This document shows positions 10,055-19,583 of a stretch of 64,000 nucleotides of DNA, piece after piece. The notes under the pieces were generated by a model. It saw only the letters and a program-made list of their open reading frames with translations. It did not search any database and was not told the DNA's origin. This stretch comes from JADFQT01 sp965216025. GTDB lineage: Bacteria; Chloroflexota; Dehalococcoidia; Lucifugimonadales; UBA3495. The stretch's first letter is position 1; every line of letters starts with the position of its first letter. The translations under genes were made by a program, and so were the position numbers. The stretch is from contig CBDCEX010000016.1 of assembly GCA_965216025.1 (NCBI GenBank), forward strand, positions 186,001 through 250,000, given 5' to 3'.

Positions 10055-11818
10055 CCCCAGAGAGGGTTTAGCCCACATTTCCCATATGGCTAAAAAGCTT
10101 TCTCAGTAATTCGTCGATGGTCTTTCAACCATTGTCTAATTATGGGCCCTTTTTGCGTGTTCCCAGCTATAATAACTCCATGATATGTCACTTTGCAGTA
10201 AGATGCCGTAGGCATCATGGAGGCACCTGATGGGTGATGGCGAAAATGCCTCTCTCCGGCTCCAATTCAACCCCAAAGTCCGCCTGGAATTTCACGGCTC
10301 AACCATCACCTCCGACGCTGGTCTTCTTGCCTTTCGAGAGTTTGATGATGCCTTGGGCCTTACCGAAATCGCTGAGGACTACCTCCAGGAAAGCCGTACC
10401 GGACGCAATATCCTTCACCACCTGGTTCCGCTGCTAAGACAGTCGATCTACAGCCGCTTGGCCGGCTACGACGACACCAATGACGCAGTGCGCCTTTCCC
10501 AAGACCCAGCCATGCGAGTGATCGTGGGATGGCAAGGCTCGGAGCGGAAAGGAGCCAGCACCAGTGAGATGGGCCGGTTCGAGACGGAGTTCCTGACCCA
10601 AGAGGACAACCTGAAGGGGCTGGCACGAATAAATACCCAGTGGGTGGAACGAGCTATGGCCCATACCCTACACCGGCGAGTAATCCTGGATATGGACAGT
10701 TCCGAGAGTCCAGTGCACGGCCAGCAGGAGGGAGCAGCCTATAACGGCCACTTTGAATGCGTCTGCTATCACCCTCTCTTTCTGTTCAACCAGTTCGGGG
10801 ATTGTGAAGCAGCTAAGCTACGGTCAGGCAACGTCCACAGTGCCGATGATTGGCAAGAAGTCCTTGATCCGGTGGTGGAGCGTTATTTGACAGCAGCGGT
10901 CAGGCTGCTGTTTCGTGCTGACGCCGCCTTCGCCAAGCCGGAGATATACGATTATCTGGAAGCAAGAAACATCGGCTACGCCATCAGGCTGCGGTCCAAC
11001 CAGGTGCTGCAGCGGGAGATAGCGCCCCGGCTAATACGGCCTACGGAGTGGCTTTCCCCGAAGCCCATCGTCTCCTATCATGACTTCGTCTACCAGGCCC
11101 AGAGCTGGAACGTTGCTCGGAGAGTGGTCTCTAAGGTGGAGTGGCACCAGGGAGAACTGTTTCCCAGAGTGGGCTTCATCGTCACCAATCTGAGCTATCC
11201 AAACATCGGGATAGTCCGCTTTTACAATGGCCGAGGCACCGCGGAGCAATGGATAAAAGAAGGCAAGTACGCCCTGAACTGGACCAGGTTGTCCTGCCAC
11301 AAGTTCGTGGCCAATCAGGTCAGGCTGGAGTTGTTCGTACTGGCTTACAACCTGGGCAACTTCATGAGAAGGCTAGCCTTACCGGAGGCAATGAAGCACT
11401 GGTCGTTGACCAGTCTGCAGACCAGGATGATCAAGACTGGAGGACGGTTGGTGCGCCATGCCGGAAGGCTGGTGTTTCAGCTTGCTGAGGTGCTCGTGAG
11501 CCGGGAAATGCTAGGCGGGATACTGGAACGAATTGGTCGGCTTAGGCTGGCTCCTGGCTAGTCCACTTTAGGAGCGTCGGGATTGGTTACGGTTACGGGG
11601 TCGCACAGGGCAAAAGAGCTTCCCAAGGGCGAGACTTGGGCGTAGACAAGCGGTTTGGGGCTTTTACGCTTGGCAGTACAGTGGTTGCCCTATGAAAGCG
11701 GGGACTTTGAGTGAATCAGGCCGCATCAGACCGCATTTGACGCCCTTGGAATGCGGGATTATATTTGGCGGTATCCCCGCGGGAGCTATATCCAGGAAAG
11801 GTGGTTTGATCTGGGGAA
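10055..11818 (+). mobile_element. IS1380-family element
   Basis: About 1.76 kb inserted in the TIG-repeat gene. Short imperfect terminal repeats CCCCAGA are seen on the left (10053 onward) and, complemented, at the right near 11816. TCCC occurs at both junctions (10052-10055 and 11819-11822) and fits a 4-bp target duplication. The exact ends are uncertain by a few bases. The flanking host codons join in frame as ...NATS-RFKVIP. Confidence 0.8.
10230..11561 (+). CDS. IS1380-family transposase
   Basis: 443 residues, intact. The N-terminus LQFNPKVRLEFHGSTITSDAGLL is the classic IS1380 start. Catalytic blocks are VILDMDSSESPVHG (first Asp), LLFRADAAFAKPEIYDYLE (second Asp) and YNGRGTAEQWIKEGK (Glu). 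ATG at 10230 follows GGAGGCACCTG. It is a full-length single ORF, so this copy may still be active. Confidence 0.93.
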   Translation: MGDGENASLRLQFNPKVRLEFHGSTITSDAGLLAFREFDDALGLTEIAEDYLQESRTGRNILHHLVPLLRQSIYSRLAGYDDTNDAVRLSQDPAMRVIVGWQGSERKGASTSEMGRFETEFLTQEDNLKGLARINTQWVERAMAHTLHRRVILDMDSSESPVHGQQEGAAYNGHFECVCYHPLFLFNQFGDCEAAKLRSGNVHSADDWQEVLDPVVERYLTAAVRLLFRADAAFAKPEIYDYLEARNIGYAIRLRSNQVLQREIAPRLIRPTEWLSPKPIVSYHDFVYQAQSWNVARRVVSKVEWHQGELFPRVGFIVTNLSYPNIGIVRFYNGRGTAEQWIKEGKYALNWTRLSCHKFVANQVRLELFVLAYNLGNFMRRLALPEAMKHWSLTSLQTRMIKTGGRLVRHAGRLVFQLAEVLVSREMLGGILERIGRLRLAPG

Positions 11819-13518
11819 TCCCGGTTTAAGGTCATTCCCACCGCGGCTCTGAGCGGTCCGTAGGGCCATGTTGGTATGAACCTGGACGTGATTGGCCAGG
11901 GTTTTGAGCCGGCCACTACGATTACCATCACTTACGACAATTTGATCCGGGCCGCGATTTTTACCGACGACGCCGGTAGCTTCCGTTTGACCTTCCCTAT
12001 CCCCGAGTCACCAAGCGGTGAGCACTCGGTCAATGCTTACGACGAAAGCGGTAATAAGATTCAGCTGCCTTTCCTGATGGAGAGTAAACCCCCATCGGCT
12101 CCCAGTCTCTTATCTCCCCGCAATGAAGACAGCGGAGGCTGGTTCGGCGGATTCCGCCCTACACCCAGCTGGTCCAACGTGGATGATCCCAGCGGTGTCA
12201 CCTACACTCTGGAGATGGCCACCGATTCCCATTTCCTGAATTCCATCTTGATCCAGGAAGGTCTGTCCAGTCCGGCTTACATTCTGACCGAAGAACAGGT
12301 ATTGCCCCGGGGTAACTATTACTGGAGGGTGAAAGCGACGGACCGGGCGGACAACGAAGGCCCTTGGTCCGCGGTTTTTGTAGTCCAGTCCGGCATTATT
12401 CCCATCTGGATGTTGCCCGCCCTGGGGGTTTTGGTCGTGCTCGGTTCCGGGGGAGGCGCTTACACGTTTATCTACCGCCGCCGATTGCAAGCGCGGCAGT
12501 GGACGATGCTGCCGGAGCTGATCCGCATAACCAGGCCCGGGCCGGTGGCCAGTTTGCCCATGCCCTCCGGCCCGCTGGCCCTCGCCCCGGCTCCCACTCG
12601 GGCCCTGCCCAGTCCGGAGCAGAACGGCGGCCCCCTGGTCAAAAAAGTGCCCGCCAAGGCCAAACCGCCATGCGCTAAAGCCCCGTCCCTGGAGAGTCAG
12701 GTCCAGATAGGTCTGGTCAAGGATTTCGTTGGCTCCATTCCGGTGCTCCAGGTCTCCCACGACCTGGTGTGGCTGGAGCAACTGATCGAGGCCATGGATA
12801 ATCCAACTGCAGATATTTACGAGCGGGTGCTGGAAGAGGAGGTTTACGTCACCTACCGGCCTTCCTGGAGCCAGCACCCGGCCTACCAGGTGCTGCTGGA
12901 GGTGGCCAGCGCCCGGCCTTTGGTGGAGGGCTTAGACGCCTACACCGAGTCGGTTGACTCCTGCGCGGTGGAGGCCATGGAATTGGTCTGGCGGATTCAT
13001 GCCTCGCTGCTGACGGCTTATCCTTCCAACAACTTGCCAGACCGTCAATGGCGATTCGTCCACTCCATAGCCCAAAGCGCGGTAGGCTGGTGCCGAGGGC
13101 TCTACCTGGAACAGCCCACGGTTCGCGATTACTACTTCGAGGAGGAAGTCACTCCTTCGGGAGAGAGGGTCTTCTCCTTGGTGGGCGGGGAAAATACACC
13201 CTTCCCCGGAGTGATTCTTACCGAGCTTAGCGAAGAGGAAGCCCTGTTCTACCGCGATGTGCATGTAGCTTTAAGGAGGGCTGCTGCGCAAGACGAGCAG
13301 GTGCAGCTGTTGGCAGCGAGATTGGCCCTAACCGATGAGCAGGGGAACCAAGTGGTAGCCCTAATCTCCAAATTGAACGGCACGCGGTAGACCAGGTGAC
13401 GCTTGCCGTTACTGCCAGTTCCAGCCGCGACTATTCCCGCAGATATTACTCCAGTCTAGCTACAGCTGCCGCATCGAGGCGAGGGTTGTCCCCAGGGTGG
13501 TTGAATTTAGTCGTGTTA

Positions 13519-14109
13519 TCAGGCCGATGCTACGCCCAGCTGGGATTGCAGGTCCTGAATCACCTGGTCACGAGTGCGGGTCTGCCAGCGGCGGCGGCGA
13601 CCGATGGGCTCGTTCTCAACCTCCGGATTAATCTTTAAGGCCACCATCACCGGACCAGGCTGGCTGAGGATCTGCTCCACATTGTTGGAGAACTCCTCCA
13701 GGTTGTCGAAGGCGAAGCCGGAAGGGTATCCCGCGCCCCTGGCAATCACGTCATAGGCCACGTTCTTGGCATTGGGTACCGGCTGGCCGCCCGTGGTGCC
13801 GTAACACTCGTTGTCTAGGAGGAAGTGGTAGAAATTGGGCGGCGCCTTCTCGGCGATGGTGGTCAGCACCCCCATGTTCATTATCAGGTCGCCCTCGGAA
13901 TCGAACAATATTATCGTCTTATCGGGATTTGCCATCGCCAGTCCGAACGCGAAGGATGCGTGGCCTCCCATGGCCGGATCGCCCAGGGGAACATCCCGCT
14001 TCTCGTTGGTGCTTATGTCAACCCAATGGCGGCTGCTTCTGCCGGAGACCACGATGGACTCTCCCCGGTACTTCTGGAAAACTGTCAAAATGTCCGCGGT
14101 ATCAATCAC
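13519..14109 (-). CDS. sulfopyruvate decarboxylase beta subunit-like (TPP enzyme)
   Basis: 196 residues resembling the TPP-binding half of sulfopyruvate/phosphonopyruvate decarboxylases. The TPP/Mg-binding motif is visible as FDSEGDLIMNMG followed by LLDNECYGTTGG about 25 residues later. Together with the alpha subunit upstream it should decarboxylate 3-sulfopyruvate to sulfoacetaldehyde, or a related 2-oxo acid. The natural substrate in this organism is an inference. It lies about 115 bp downstream of the alpha gene on the same strand. Confidence 0.8.
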   Translation of the reverse strand: MIDTADILTVFQKYRGESIVVSGRSSRHWVDISTNEKRDVPLGDPAMGGHASFAFGLAMANPDKTIILFDSEGDLIMNMGVLTTIAEKAPPNFYHFLLDNECYGTTGGQPVPNAKNVAYDVIARGAGYPSGFAFDNLEEFSNNVEQILSQPGPVMVALKINPEVENEPIGRRRRWQTRTRDQVIQDLQSQLGVASA

Positions 14110-14224
14110 TATTTCTCTCCTTTGCGAAACGATTGGATAACCCTCAGCGGATCGCCGAACCGGCTTGCTACCAGACTGGCGAAGCCCGGATTGCTGGCTG
14201 GCTGGCTAGCGGTTAAATCCCGGG

Positions 14225-14740
14225 CTAGCGGTTAAACCCATGATATTCATCGCCCACCAGGACGGCCACCGGACGCTTGGTACGCTCCGCTTCATTGAAT
14301 GCGATTGTGATGCGATCGGCGTCTTGGTCGCTTTCCACCAGGTAATAATCGATGCCGAAGGCGTTTAGGAATCGCTCCGTGTAGGTGGCGGCGGTGTCCG
14401 AAATCGCACCATGACGGGTGTAACCCCGGTACCCGACCATCAGCACCACCGGTATGTTCATTCCCAGCCCCCAACCGCGAAGGGAGTCTCCAGACTCCAT
14501 CAAACCGGTGTTCTGGATCAAGATTATCGGTTTCTTGCCGCCCACGGACAGGCCGGCGGCCGTGGAGAATGCTGCTCCTTCCCGGCTGACTGGAATTAAA
14601 TCCAGGGTCGGGTCCTCCTTCATCAACATATACAACCAGTTGGTCTCGCTGTCCGGCAGCCAAACCACGTGGGTAGCCCCGTTTTTCTTGATTTGCTCCA
14701 GTACAGTTTGGGGGCTGAGCTCTGCCTGCTGCTGGGTCAT
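14225..14740 (-). CDS. sulfopyruvate decarboxylase alpha subunit-like
   Basis: 171 residues matching the PYR-domain half of split TPP decarboxylases: NGATHVVWLPDSETNWLY, then VSREGAAFSTAAGLSVGGK with the conserved Glu that activates TPP, and LIQNTGLMESGDSLRGWG. It precedes the beta subunit, as in comDE-type pairs. The 115-bp spacer contains a short repeated CTAGCGGTTAAA (twice, near 14206 and 14224). Confidence 0.82.
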   Translation of the reverse strand: MTQQQAELSPQTVLEQIKKNGATHVVWLPDSETNWLYMLMKEDPTLDLIPVSREGAAFSTAAGLSVGGKKPIILIQNTGLMESGDSLRGWGLGMNIPVVLMVGYRGYTRHGAISDTAATYTERFLNAFGIDYYLVESDQDADRITIAFNEAERTKRPVAVLVGDEYHGFNR

Positions 14741-15507
14741 ACGAATTTGCTCCTTACGCGAACTTTTAGGAAACGTCGTGCCCGACTCGGGTCAATCATT
14801 AGAGCCCTGGCATCGGTATCCCGGCATTGGTATCCTGGCGTATTACCGGTGCATACTAACACCAGAAGGCTGCGAATGGCCACCGGGCAACTGCTCTTTC
14901 GGGTTTTGCCGGTTCTCGCTGGCCAGCTAGGGCTCAATTAACGGACGCTGAGCCAGCGGCAAGATCAGCTCCGGCCCCTGGTTTCTCGCCGAATTCACCA
15001 GGGTAGAAACCTCATAGGTGCTGCCCCTAAAACCAACTCGGATAGCTGACTTTCCTCCATTCCTCGTAGATGTTGATCCAATGCCGCAGGTCATCGGGGT
15101 TCCACCCCGGGGCTCTTCAGCCCACTCCCACCGGAGGGCCACAACAACTAGAACCGGCCTTCAGCAATTCCCCGGAGGCCCCCAACAACAACTAGAACCG
15201 AGCCCGGATGAGCCCGGATGAGATGGAAGAAGACGGGTCCCTGACATAGAGGCCGTCCCATCCCGCTCAACCTCATCAGCCCAGGAACTCACGGCCATCC
15301 AAGGCCTGCTCAGCGAGCCTTCGCAGGCGCGCCCAAACAGGACGACACCTCCCTCTATGAGAGGGATTCCATCCCGGGACTCTTCAGCCCACTCCCCCAC
15401 CCCGGACTACAGCAAAGCACCGCTCCAACGTATCCACTCGGGATAGCCCAGCAGTGCTTACTAGATTGTCAACACTAAAAAAATAACAATGCAAACGAGA
15501 GAAACGG
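14741..15507. other. intergenic region with short direct repeats
   Basis: About 770 bp between divergent genes, with no supported ORF. A 16-bp direct repeat (ACAACAACTAGAACCG) occurs at 15141-15156 and 15185-15200. CTCTTCAGCCCACTCCC occurs near 15113 and 15371. GAGCCCGGAT is repeated in tandem near 15200. These look like decayed repeat or MITE debris. Confidence 0.5.
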
Positions 15508-16032
15508 ATGTCGAAATCCTCCATAAAACGCAAAAGGGAATCGGGCGATCCCATTCTTGCTAGGAACCTCAGGACCGCGCTTGAAAGACGAGGTAGAACA
15601 GCCTATTCAGTCGCCATTGCCCTGGGACATCCATCAAATTGGCTCTACCAGGTCCTGCTGGGAAAGTCGGGATTACGGATGCCATCACTGAGAGAAATAG
15701 CAGAAGAGCTGAGAGTATCCGTAAGTTCCCTGGTAGACACCGACCAACCGGCACTGAATATTCAGGTGACGGACAAACAGGCCGATCCGAACAGGTTCAT
15801 CACCGGACAAAGGCTGGCGGCAGCCAGGATGAAAGAGGGGAAAACCCAAAACGAACTGGCGATGGTACTGGGAACTCCATACAACCAGCAGATGATTTCG
15901 GAAGTGGAGAGAGGCCAGGAAAATCTTCCCCTGGACCGGGCGACCCTCGTCGCGCAGGAGATCGGGGTCTCTCTCGACTACCTAGAAACTCGGACGGAAA
16001 CCCCGATTCTCCACAAGTCGTCGTTTTCTTAG
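15508..16032 (+). CDS. double XRE-type HTH regulator with displaced 3' end
   Basis: Two helix-turn-helix domains of the XRE/Cro type, about residues 14-75 (ARNLRTALERRGRTAYSVA) and 97-155 (GQRLAAARMKEGKTQNELAMVL). No other domain, so a DNA-binding repressor is likely. From codon 159 the ORF runs into a MITE at a CTAG site, adding 15 foreign residues. Joining CTAG at 15982 to the CTAG at 19580 gives ...LDYLGGK-stop, so the ancestral protein had 162 residues and lost only its last three. It may still work. Its targets are unknown. Confidence 0.75.
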   Translation: MSKSSIKRKRESGDPILARNLRTALERRGRTAYSVAIALGHPSNWLYQVLLGKSGLRMPSLREIAEELRVSVSSLVDTDQPALNIQVTDKQADPNRFITGQRLAAARMKEGKTQNELAMVLGTPYNQQMISEVERGQENLPLDRATLVAQEIGVSLDYLETRTETPILHKSSFS

Positions 16033-16156
16033 CGACGATTGTCGATGTAACAGTGGGTTCTTGAAGCGTATTACAGACATCATCATGCCACATAAGACTA
16101 TAATACGTCTGTCTGGCGTAGCGCGAAACCCGGCCAATGGCTTTCCGGCCAGACCT
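15986..16156 (+). mobile_element. 171-bp MITE, family 1, copy A
   Basis: Bounded by CTAG at 15982 and 16157. The inner ends resemble RARTCTGGCCGGAAA in inverted orientation (right end clear, left end degenerate as GAAACTCGGACGGAAA). No coding capacity. Other copies at 17623, 19409 (inverted) and 36883. Confidence 0.8.
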
Positions 16157-16231
16157 CTAGTATTACAACGACGGTTGGCATGATAGGATGATGGCCTGGT
16201 TAGACAACGCTTGGGCAGGTGAAGCAGGGAA

Positions 16232-17497
16232 GTGGATGCGTCAGCTTTCGATCGGGTGTACGGGGCCTTTGGGGATTTTCACGCCTACTTCGGTCCGCTG
16301 TTCGGCCGCAGGGAAGCGCGGGACCACAGCCGTCATTATCTCCAGGCTCTGCTGGTACAGTCTGGGGAGCGGCGCAACGCCGAGAATCTGTCGGAGACGG
16401 TTCCGGTGTCAGCCAGGGTGATGCAGCGGTTTCTCACCGAATCGCCTTGGGATGATGACGCGGTGATTGGCCGGTTGCAGGAGTACTTATCGCCCAGGTT
16501 GGGACACCCGGAGGCGGTGTGGGTGCTGGACGGCAGCGACTTCCCCAAGCAGGGCAGGAAGTCGGCGGGAGTGGCCCGGCAGTACTGCGGGAGATTGGGC
16601 AAGGTGGCCAACTGCCAGGCGGGGATGTTCCTGGCTTACGTCAGCCCGCTGGGGCGGGCCCTGGTGGACAAACGGCTGTATCTGCCGGAGAGCTGGACCT
16701 CGGACAAAGGCCGGTGCGCAGCGGCAGGGGTGCCGGAGGAGAGACGGAGCTACCAGTCGAAGACCGGGTTGGCCTTGGAGCTGCTGGAGCGGGCCTTGGA
16801 GCGCGGCCACCTCAGGGCCAAGTGGGTTGCTGGGGACGACGCCTTCGGGATGTCGCCGTCCTTCCGGGACGGGTTGGCGGCGCTGGGGATGCACTACGTG
16901 CTGGACGTCCCCGGCGGCAGCACGGTGTGGCCGCTGGAGCCGGCTTGGACCAGTGCGGAGTATCAGGGATTCGGACGCCCCCGCAAACCCAAGTTGCGGG
17001 ATGGGCAGCGCCGGACCATGGAGCAGGGCAGTGATGAATTGCCTGGGGATGCCTGGCGGGAGATAACGGTGGCCGAGGGAAGCCAGGGTCCCCGCACCTA
17101 CCAGTTCAGCGCCCAGCGGGTGCGGCCAACCAGCAAGCGGAAGCCCGGCGAAATCCACTGGGGCATCTACCGCCGGAACCTGGACGGCAGTGAGCCCCGC
17201 TACTATCTGTCCAACGCTCCCGAGGACACTCCCCTGGAGACGCTGGCCTACGTGGGCGGTTCCAGGTGGCGCATTGAAACGGAGTTCGAGACGGAGAAGA
17301 GCGACGTGGGACTGGACGAGTACGAGCCCCGGACCTGGGCTGGGTGGCATCACCACGTAGCCCTATGCCTGCTGGCTGGAGCCTTTCTCCTGAGTCTGCA
17401 GCAGGATTGGGGGGGAAAAGATGCCCCGGATCACCCGGCCCCAAGTCTACCGGGTGGTGCGGGAAATGCTGCCCCGGGAACGGTTCGGGCCGAATGA
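16232..17497 (+). CDS. IS701-family transposase, main ORF
   Basis: 421 residues with DDE blocks VWVLDGSDFPKQGRKS, KWVAGDDAFGMSP and GGSRWRIETEFETEKSDVGLDEYE. The family C-terminus continues in the +1 frame (17421-17603: MPRITRPQVYRVVREMLPRE...) from a purine run GGGGGGGAAAAGATG at about 17409. The same arrangement is found in the other two copies in this window, so it is probably a feature of the element and not an error. Confidence 0.88.
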   Translation: MDASAFDRVYGAFGDFHAYFGPLFGRREARDHSRHYLQALLVQSGERRNAENLSETVPVSARVMQRFLTESPWDDDAVIGRLQEYLSPRLGHPEAVWVLDGSDFPKQGRKSAGVARQYCGRLGKVANCQAGMFLAYVSPLGRALVDKRLYLPESWTSDKGRCAAAGVPEERRSYQSKTGLALELLERALERGHLRAKWVAGDDAFGMSPSFRDGLAALGMHYVLDVPGGSTVWPLEPAWTSAEYQGFGRPRKPKLRDGQRRTMEQGSDELPGDAWREITVAEGSQGPRTYQFSAQRVRPTSKRKPGEIHWGIYRRNLDGSEPRYYLSNAPEDTPLETLAYVGGSRWRIETEFETEKSDVGLDEYEPRTWAGWHHHVALCLLAGAFLLSLQQDWGGKDAPDHPAPSLPGGAGNAAPGTVRAE

Positions 17498-17603
17498 GCT
17501 GCTGCGCTGGCTGGAGGAGACGCAAGAATGCAACGAACGGGCCAGACGCTCCCATGCCAAGCGCCGAGCCGCCCTTCGTACATCCCCGGACATCCCTCCT
17601 TGA
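17421..17603 (+). CDS. IS701 overlapping C-terminal ORF (+1 frame)
   Basis: 60 residues (MPRITRPQVYRVV...LLRWLEETQECNERARRSHAKRR), equivalent to the usual C-terminal tail of IS701 transposases. It could be joined to the main ORF by +1 frameshifting or transcript slippage on the G7A4 run, or made from its own ATG. Confidence 0.6.
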   Translation: MPRITRPQVYRVVREMLPRERFGPNELLRWLEETQECNERARRSHAKRRAALRTSPDIPP

Positions 17604-17622
17604 ACCGTCGTTGTAATACTAG

Positions 17623-17792
17623 AAATCTGGCCGGAAACCTCGATTCTCCCCAAACCGTCGTTTTCATAACGTCGATTATCGATGAAATAGCGGGTGTTTC
17701 AACGTAATACATGTACTACTGTGCCGCATAAGATTGGAATACGTCTGATTGGCGTAGCGTAAAACCCGGCCAATGGCTTTCCGGCCAGACTT
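17623..17792 (+). mobile_element. MITE, family 1, copy B
   Basis: 170 bp between CTAG at 17619 and 17793. The best preserved ends of the family: AAATCTGGCCGGAAA on the left and the complement of AAGTCTGGCCGGAAA on the right. Confidence 0.8.
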
Positions 17793-17796
17793 CTAG

Positions 17797-19255
17797 TATT
17801 ACAACGTCAGTTAGTTTGATAGGATGACTGTGTAGCTGGAGAGGGAATAGGCAGGTGAGGTGGGGATGTGGATGCGGCAGCTTTCGAGCAGGTGTACGGG
17901 TCATTTCGGGATTTTCACGCTTACTTCGCGCCGCTGTTTGGCCGCCGGGAGACGCGGGAGCACAGCGGTCATTATCTCCAGGCCCTGCTGGTACAGTCTG
18001 GGGAGCGGCGCAACGCTGAGAACCTGTCGGAGACGGTTCCGGGGTCAGCCCGAGGGATGCAGCGGTTTCTCACCGATTCTCCCTGGGACGATGAGGTGAT
18101 TATAGGACGGCTGCAGGAGTACCTGGGAACCCGGCTGGAGCATCCGGAAGGGGTGTGGGTGCTGGACGGCAGCGACTTTCCCAAGCAGGGGAGGAAGTCG
18201 CTGGGAGTGGCCCGGCAGTACTGCGGGAGGCTGGGGAAGGTGGCCAACTGCCAGGCGGGGATGTTCCTGGCCTATGTCAGCCCGTTGGGACGGGCATTGG
18301 TGGACAAGGGGCTGTATCTGCCCGAGAGTTGGACCTCGGACAAAGACCGGTGTGAGGCCGCGGGTGTGCCGGAGGATAGGCAGGGCTACCGGTCCAAGAC
18401 GGAGTTGGCCTTGGAGATGGTGGGGCGGGCACAGGAGCGGGGCCACCTGAAGGCTGGATGGGTCGCGGCGGACGACGCCTTCGGGATGTCGCCGTCCTTC
18501 CGGGAGGGCCTGGCGGCCTTGGGGATGTGGTACGTGCTGGACCGTTCCGTCCGGCTTTACGGTGTGGCCGCCGGAGCCTGCCTGGACCAGTGCGGAGTAT
18601 CAGGGATTCGGGCGTCCCCGCAAACCCAGGCTGCGAGACGGTCAGCGCCGGACCATGGAGCAGCGCAGCGACGAGTTGCCGGAGGAGGCCTGGCGGGAGA
18701 TTACGGTGGCCGAGGGAAGCCAGGGGCCACGCAGCTACCTTTTCAGCGCCCAGAGGGTGCGACCGACCAGCAGGCGCAAGCCCGGCGAAATCCACTGGGC
18801 CGTCTACCGCCGGAACCAGGACGGCAGCGAACCCCGCTACTACCTGTCCAATGCTCCGGAGGATACCCCGTTGGAGACCCTGGCATACGTGGGAGGCTCC
18901 CGTTGGCGTATAGAAACGGAGTTTGAGACGGAGAAAAGCGACGTAGGCCTGGACGAGTACGAGACCCGCACCTGGGCTGGCTGGCATCACCACGTGGCCC
19001 TGTGCCTGCTGGGCGGAGCTTTTCTGCTGAGCCTGCAACAGGCTTGGGGGGAAAAAGATGCCCCGGATCACGAGGCCGCAGGTCTACCGGGTGGTGCGGG
19101 AAATGCTGCCCCGGGAACGGTTCGGGCCAACCGAGTTGCTGCGGTGGCTTGAGGATACGCAGGACAGTAACGAACGGGCCAAACGCTCCCATGCCAAGCG
19201 CCGCGCCGCCATGCGGGCATCACCCCACATCCCTCCCTGAACTGACGTTGTAATA
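17797..19255 (+). mobile_element. IS701-family element, copy 2
   Basis: 1,459 bp between CTAG at 17793 and 19256. Terminal repeats TATTACAACGTCAGTT at both ends, differing from copy 1 at the same bases on both sides. Confidence 0.9.
17868..19240 (+). pseudogene. IS701 transposase copy 2, frameshifted
   Basis: Homologous throughout to the transposase at 16232, but one extra base near 18555-18590 (replacing the YVLDVPGG...TVWPLEPAW segment) moves the frame from 17868-18926 to that of 18562-19152. The +1 C-terminal ORF is again present (19058-19240) after a G6A5 run. Probably inactive. Confidence 0.85.
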
Positions 19256-19259
19256 CTAG

Positions 19260-19404
19260 TATTACAACGACGGATTTCCAAATGTGATGTCTGGCCCTTC
19301 GTATTCGGCCACGAGCGAGCTATCGCGGTAGGTTCATGGCAGTACGTTGTCAGGTTCAAATTGGTCACGAAAACCACCCTGCCAGATAAACTGTCGTTGT
19401 AATA
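19260..19404 (+). mobile_element. 145-bp IS701-derived MITE, copy 1
   Basis: Bounded by CTAG at 19256 and 19405. Ends TATTACAACGACGG and the complement of TATTACAACGACAG match IS701 termini, so it should be mobilised by that transposase. No coding capacity. It differs from the copy at 22309 by about one base. Confidence 0.85.
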
Positions 19405-19408
19405 CTAG

Positions 19409-19579
19409 AAGTCTGGCCGGAAAGCCATTGGCCGGGTTTCGCGCTACGCCAAGCAGACGTATTCCAGTCTTATACGGCATGGTAGTGCATGCAATAGGTT
19501 TCAATAACCAACTGTTACATCGACAACCGACGTTAAGAAAACGACGGCTTGGGGAGAATCGGGATTTCCGTCCGAGTTT
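19409..19579 (-). mobile_element. MITE, family 1, copy C (inverted)
   Basis: 171 bp between CTAG at 19405 and 19580; reverse complement of copies A and D. It is the last unit of the six-element train inserted in the XRE gene. Confidence 0.8.
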
Positions 19580-19583
19580 CTAG

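Larger units (their letters stand above)
7843..13390 (+). pseudogene. large exported TIG/IPT-repeat membrane protein, broken three times
   Basis: A signal peptide (core VLLTAIFLVLGLLLLTLAA, then TAQAQ) is followed by nine repeats of about 80 residues with the pattern SxGxPGxxVxVxGxGF, then a fibronectin-like segment (YTLEMATDSHF...YYWRVKATD), a transmembrane helix near 12400-12460 and a Pro-rich cytoplasmic tail of about 300 residues. The likely role is a cell-surface adhesin or scaffold. Three lesions are visible. An extra C near 9372 shifts the frame (GFAA|KEREIKV). An IS1380 element sits at about 10055-11818. A TAG at 11861 sits in the SGP-x-G motif of the ninth repeat. Undoing all three gives one protein of about 1,260 residues. 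The start could be 7843 or the Met at 7909. Confidence 0.8.
16161..17618 (+). mobile_element. IS701-family element, copy 1
   Basis: 1,458 bp between CTAG at 16157-16160 and CTAG at 17619-17622. Perfect terminal repeats TATTACAACGACGGTT. CTAG acts as target duplication and is shared with the MITEs on both sides. Confidence 0.9.

Noticed and set aside
8153..10078. Minus-strand ORFs within the TIG-repeat gene
   Set aside because: Antisense shadows; the plus strand has nine clear TIG repeats.
16467..19192. Many long ORFs in other frames of the IS701 transposases
   Set aside because: High-GC shadow frames; repeated in every copy because the transposase is repeated. Only the +1 C-terminal tail matches the family.
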